Source: Ascarosepion bandense (lineage: Eukaryota > Mollusca > Cephalopoda > Sepiida > Sepiidae). Taken from it: a stretch of DNA of 64,000 nt. The stretch is from assembly GCA_037127315.1 (NCBI GenBank), contig JBBBDQ010001684.1:5134501-5198500 (forward strand), read 5' to 3'. The notes beneath the pieces were generated by a model that saw nothing but the letters and a program-made list of their open reading frames with translations, ran no database searches and had not been told where the DNA came from. Positions 61,649 through 64,000 of the stretch are shown here, piece by piece. Position 1 is the stretch's first letter, and each line of letters begins with the position of its first letter. A program made the translations under genes and the position numbers.

Positions 61649-64000
61649 CATTTTTCATCATATTTCGATTTCTGCTTTGGTCTCACTACCAACCAAGTCT
61701 GCGGGGAGACCTAAGGCAGGTAGTGGCGTGTTGTTATGGCTCCATTTCATGTTTTTCTATCTTCCCTATCATCCCTAGCATTACATAGATAAAGTTTTCC
61801 TTAGTGTGTGGGCTGTACTTAATAAGACAATTTTTTGTATATCTCTTAAGCTGGGGTTTCCATGGATTCTTTCAATGTGTTGTTTTGTTCCATTTTTTAT
61901 CATTCCAAGTGCACCTACTATCACTGGCACAACTCTTGTTTTCAATTTCCACATTTTTTCTATTTCAATTTCCAGGTCTTTATATTTTGACAGTTTTTCA
62001 AATTCCTTGATTGCTATGTTACAATCCGCTGGACAAGCCATATCAATTAATAGACAAGTTTTCTCCTTCTGGTTTTTAACAATAATGTCTGGCCTGTTTG
62101 CTTCAATTTTTCTGTCTGTGTAGATGGTGTAATCCCATAGAATGGTTACATCTTCTATTTCTGTAACCGGTGCTGGGTGATGTTCATACCAGTGTTTGTT
62201 TACAGCTTTTCCATAATGTTTGCACATTGCCCAATGTAAATATTGCCCAACTCTATCGTGGCGATTTTTATATTCATTTGGGGCAAGCACAGAACAGCCT
62301 GAGATTAGGTGGTCTATTTTTTCTTGGTGTTTATCACAAAACCTGCATTTTGGATCCATATTATTATGCATAATATTTGCCTGAAAGTTTCTAGTGAAAA
62401 GACTTTGGTCTTGTGCTGCAAGAATAAAGCCTTCAGTTTCAGACTTTAATCCAGATGCACGTAACCATCGATGAGTATTAACTTTGTCAACATTGGATTT
62501 ATTGGCACGTTCTGGATATTGGCCATGCAGAGGTTTGTCTTGCCAGCGCTGTTTCATCTGTTCAAGAGCTTTATCTTTGGCTTTCATTTTCATATTTTTT
62601 GCCGCAATAGTTGGTTCTTGGCTTCTGTTTTGCTTTTCTACAGAATCTACTAACTGTAAATCTTGTTTGTATTTACTGCCTTCTTTTATTATTGAATATT
62701 TTTTCTTTCTTACTTCATGTTGCCTTACTAATTGTATCATCCAATCCTTTGTTGTTTCTATGTATGTTAGTAAGCCAATAGTTTTTGTCTCGTATGACAA
62801 TTCCAGCTGAATAAGACCTCTTCCACCTTCTTTACGGGGTATGTATAGACGGTCTACATCAGCCTTTGGATGATGCATCTTATGCTTAGAAAGAAGCTTT
62901 CTTGTTTTAGCATCCATTCGCCTGATGTCGTTTAGAGTCCAGTTTAAGATGTTAAAGCTATATTGGACAACTGGGATTGCAAGGCTATTAATGGCCATAA
63001 CTCTGTTCTGTGAATTTAATTCAGTTTTTAATATAATTCGTAGCCTTCTATAGTACTCTTTATGCACTATTTCTTTCATTTTTTTATGGTGAATGTTTTC
63101 GCTCTCATTTACACCTAGGTATTTATAAGCTTCTTCTGGTTTCAATTCTTTTATTGTTACAGCAGGGTCTAAGCTAATTGAGGATGTTTCTTGTATTGAT
63201 CCACGTAAAACTGTAGCTTTAGCACATTTATTCAAATTAAATTTCATTCCAATGTCTTCGCTGAAGCATTTTACAGTTTGCAGAAGACCTTCCAGCTCAT
63301 TATCATTCTTAGCATATAACTTTAAGTCATCCATGTAAAATAGATGGCTTATTTTCTTTTGGCCTATTTTATAACCACATTCTGTCTTATTAAGTTGACT
63401 GGTTAGTGCTATTAATGATATGCAGAATAGTAAAGGAGATAAAGAATCACCTTGAAATATACCTCTTTTGATGTTTATTTCATCAGACTTATAGGTTCCA
63501 TTTATATGATTGAGGTAAAGGGTTGTTTTCCATATAGACATGCACTGTTTGATGAAATTGATGATGACGGGCGATATCTTGTATATATTTAAAGTCTTTA
63601 AAATCCAGGAATGTGGCACACTATCGAATGCCTTTCGATAATCTATCCAGGCAGTACTAAGATTTTTCTTTGTACTGTAGCAGTTTTCCAGGATCATTTT
63701 GTTAATTAGCAATTGGTCTTTACATCCATAACAGCCACGTTTGCACCCTTTTTGTTCAAGCAGTATCATGTCATTTCTTTCTAAGAATAAATATGTCTGT
63801 TTTGTTAAAATAGATGTTAATAGTTTATATGTTGTCGGAAGACATGTAATTGGTCTGTAGTTTTTCGGGTTGTTTGTGTCACCATTCTTGGGTAGAAGAA
63901 ATGTAATTCCTTTGGTCATCCATGCAGGAATTTTAGTGGGATCGTCAACCATTTCTTGAAGTTCTTTGGCTAGTTTTTCATGTGCTGTATTTAAATAATA
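61649..64000 (-). mobile_element. R4/Dong-type non-LTR retrotransposon, 5' part outside window
   Basis: 3' untranslated region (61649-61780) plus the long frame described separately. The 3' end meets a TAA-type microsatellite, the target reported for the silk-moth Dong element. Confidence 0.85.
61781..64000 (-). CDS. R4/Dong-type LINE reverse transcriptase/endonuclease, partial (N-terminus beyond edge)
   Basis: The frame stays open to the window edge. The Met at 63952 is internal, because 16 sense codons precede it. Numbering from that Met, RT motifs are NYRPITCLPTTYKLL (31-45), EQKGCKRGCYGCKDQL (66-81), Asp104 in AWIDYRKAFDSVPHSW, RRGIFQGDSLSPLLF-like (163-176) and YMDD (206-209). The C-terminal third has a zinc-knuckle block CRFCDKHQEKIDHLISGC. 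The restriction-like endonuclease RPDIIV..LLIDMACP follows, then K residues in EKLSKYKDLEIE. This RT plus C-terminal endonuclease order defines the R2/R4 group, and the KGCKRG and YMDD contexts favour R4/Dong. No stop interrupts 740 codons, so the copy is recent or still functional. Confidence 0.93.
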   Translation of the reverse strand, partial: YYLNTAHEKLAKELQEMVDDPTKIPAWMTKGITFLLPKNGDTNNPKNYRPITCLPTTYKLLTSILTKQTYLFLERNDMILLEQKGCKRGCYGCKDQLLINKMILENCYSTKKNLSTAWIDYRKAFDSVPHSWILKTLNIYKISPVIINFIKQCMSIWKTTLYLNHINGTYKSDEINIKRGIFQGDSLSPLLFCISLIALTSQLNKTECGYKIGQKKISHLFYMDDLKLYAKNDNELEGLLQTVKCFSEDIGMKFNLNKCAKATVLRGSIQETSSISLDPAVTIKELKPEEAYKYLGVNESENIHHKKMKEIVHKEYYRRLRIILKTELNSQNRVMAINSLAIPVVQYSFNILNWTLNDIRRMDAKTRKLLSKHKMHHPKADVDRLYIPRKEGGRGLIQLELSYETKTIGLLTYIETTKDWMIQLVRQHEVRKKKYSIIKEGSKYKQDLQLVDSVEKQNRSQEPTIAAKNMKMKAKDKALEQMKQRWQDKPLHGQYPERANKSNVDKVNTHRWLRASGLKSETEGFILAAQDQSLFTRNFQANIMHNNMDPKCRFCDKHQEKIDHLISGCSVLAPNEYKNRHDRVGQYLHWAMCKHYGKAVNKHWYEHHPAPVTEIEDVTILWDYTIYTDRKIEANRPDIIVKNQKEKTCLLIDMACPADCNIAIKEFEKLSKYKDLEIEIEKMWKLKTRVVPVIVGALGMIKNGTKQHIERIHGNPSLRDIQKIVLLSTAHTLRKTLSM

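Noticed and set aside
61804..62810. Hydrophobic plus-strand frames
   Set aside because: Antisense shadows of the R4-type polymerase, which has strong motif support on the minus strand.

Overview
The window reads as AT-rich, intergenic DNA from an animal genome that is saturated with repeats. I found no convincing host protein-coding gene. Nearly every recognisable coding signal belongs to a transposable element: jockey/CR1-type, RTE-type and R4/Dong-type LINEs, Penelope-like elements, Ty3/gypsy elements, Tc1/mariner transposons and Helitrons. The rest is tRNA-derived and 5S-derived SINEs and long microsatellites. The 5S-like sequences resemble molluscan 5S rRNA, and the commonest SINE looks to me like those described from octopus. 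I therefore suggest a mollusc, probably a cephalopod. That is inference from memory, not a database result.

Layout. 1-2.1 kb: a ~126-bp tandem array split by a dead mariner. 2.6-9.1 kb: a 5S-like copy, RTE and jockey-type LINE scraps, microsatellites and a full SINE. 9.1-12.8 kb: a second SINE family carrying hammerhead ribozyme cores at its 3' end, around a dead Tc1-like transposon. 13.8-17 kb: SINEs, a Helitron and a 5S+tRNA composite. 18-22 kb: a decayed Ty3/gypsy element with a SINE inside its integrase. 22.7-32 kb: dense RTE fragments, a duplicated block, nested SINEs and a perfect palindrome. 32.4-32.8 kb: a long foldback element. 33-43.3 kb: more SINEs including a tandem trimer, an RTE with a (GAA)n tail, and a truncated jockey-type LINE. 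44.6-45.5 kb: RTE reverse transcriptase remnants. 46.1-49.6 kb: a LINE with an intact 962-codon endonuclease/RT frame. 49.8-51.5 kb: two Tc1/mariner remnants between AT arrays. 53-58.5 kb: gypsy integrase, RTE, Tc1-like and Helitron remnants. 59.4-61.6 kb: two Penelope-like fragments and a SINE. 61.6-64 kb: an R4/Dong-type LINE open through the window edge.

Two long frames look intact, the jockey-type LINE (46296-49184) and the R4-type LINE (61781-64000). Everything else is truncated, frameshifted or non-autonomous. The observations I would follow first are the hammerhead-bearing tRNA SINE (12692-12749 and 9137-9195), the repeated 5S+tRNA composite SINE, and the foldback element at 32470-32785. 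No cooperating multi-gene system is visible.
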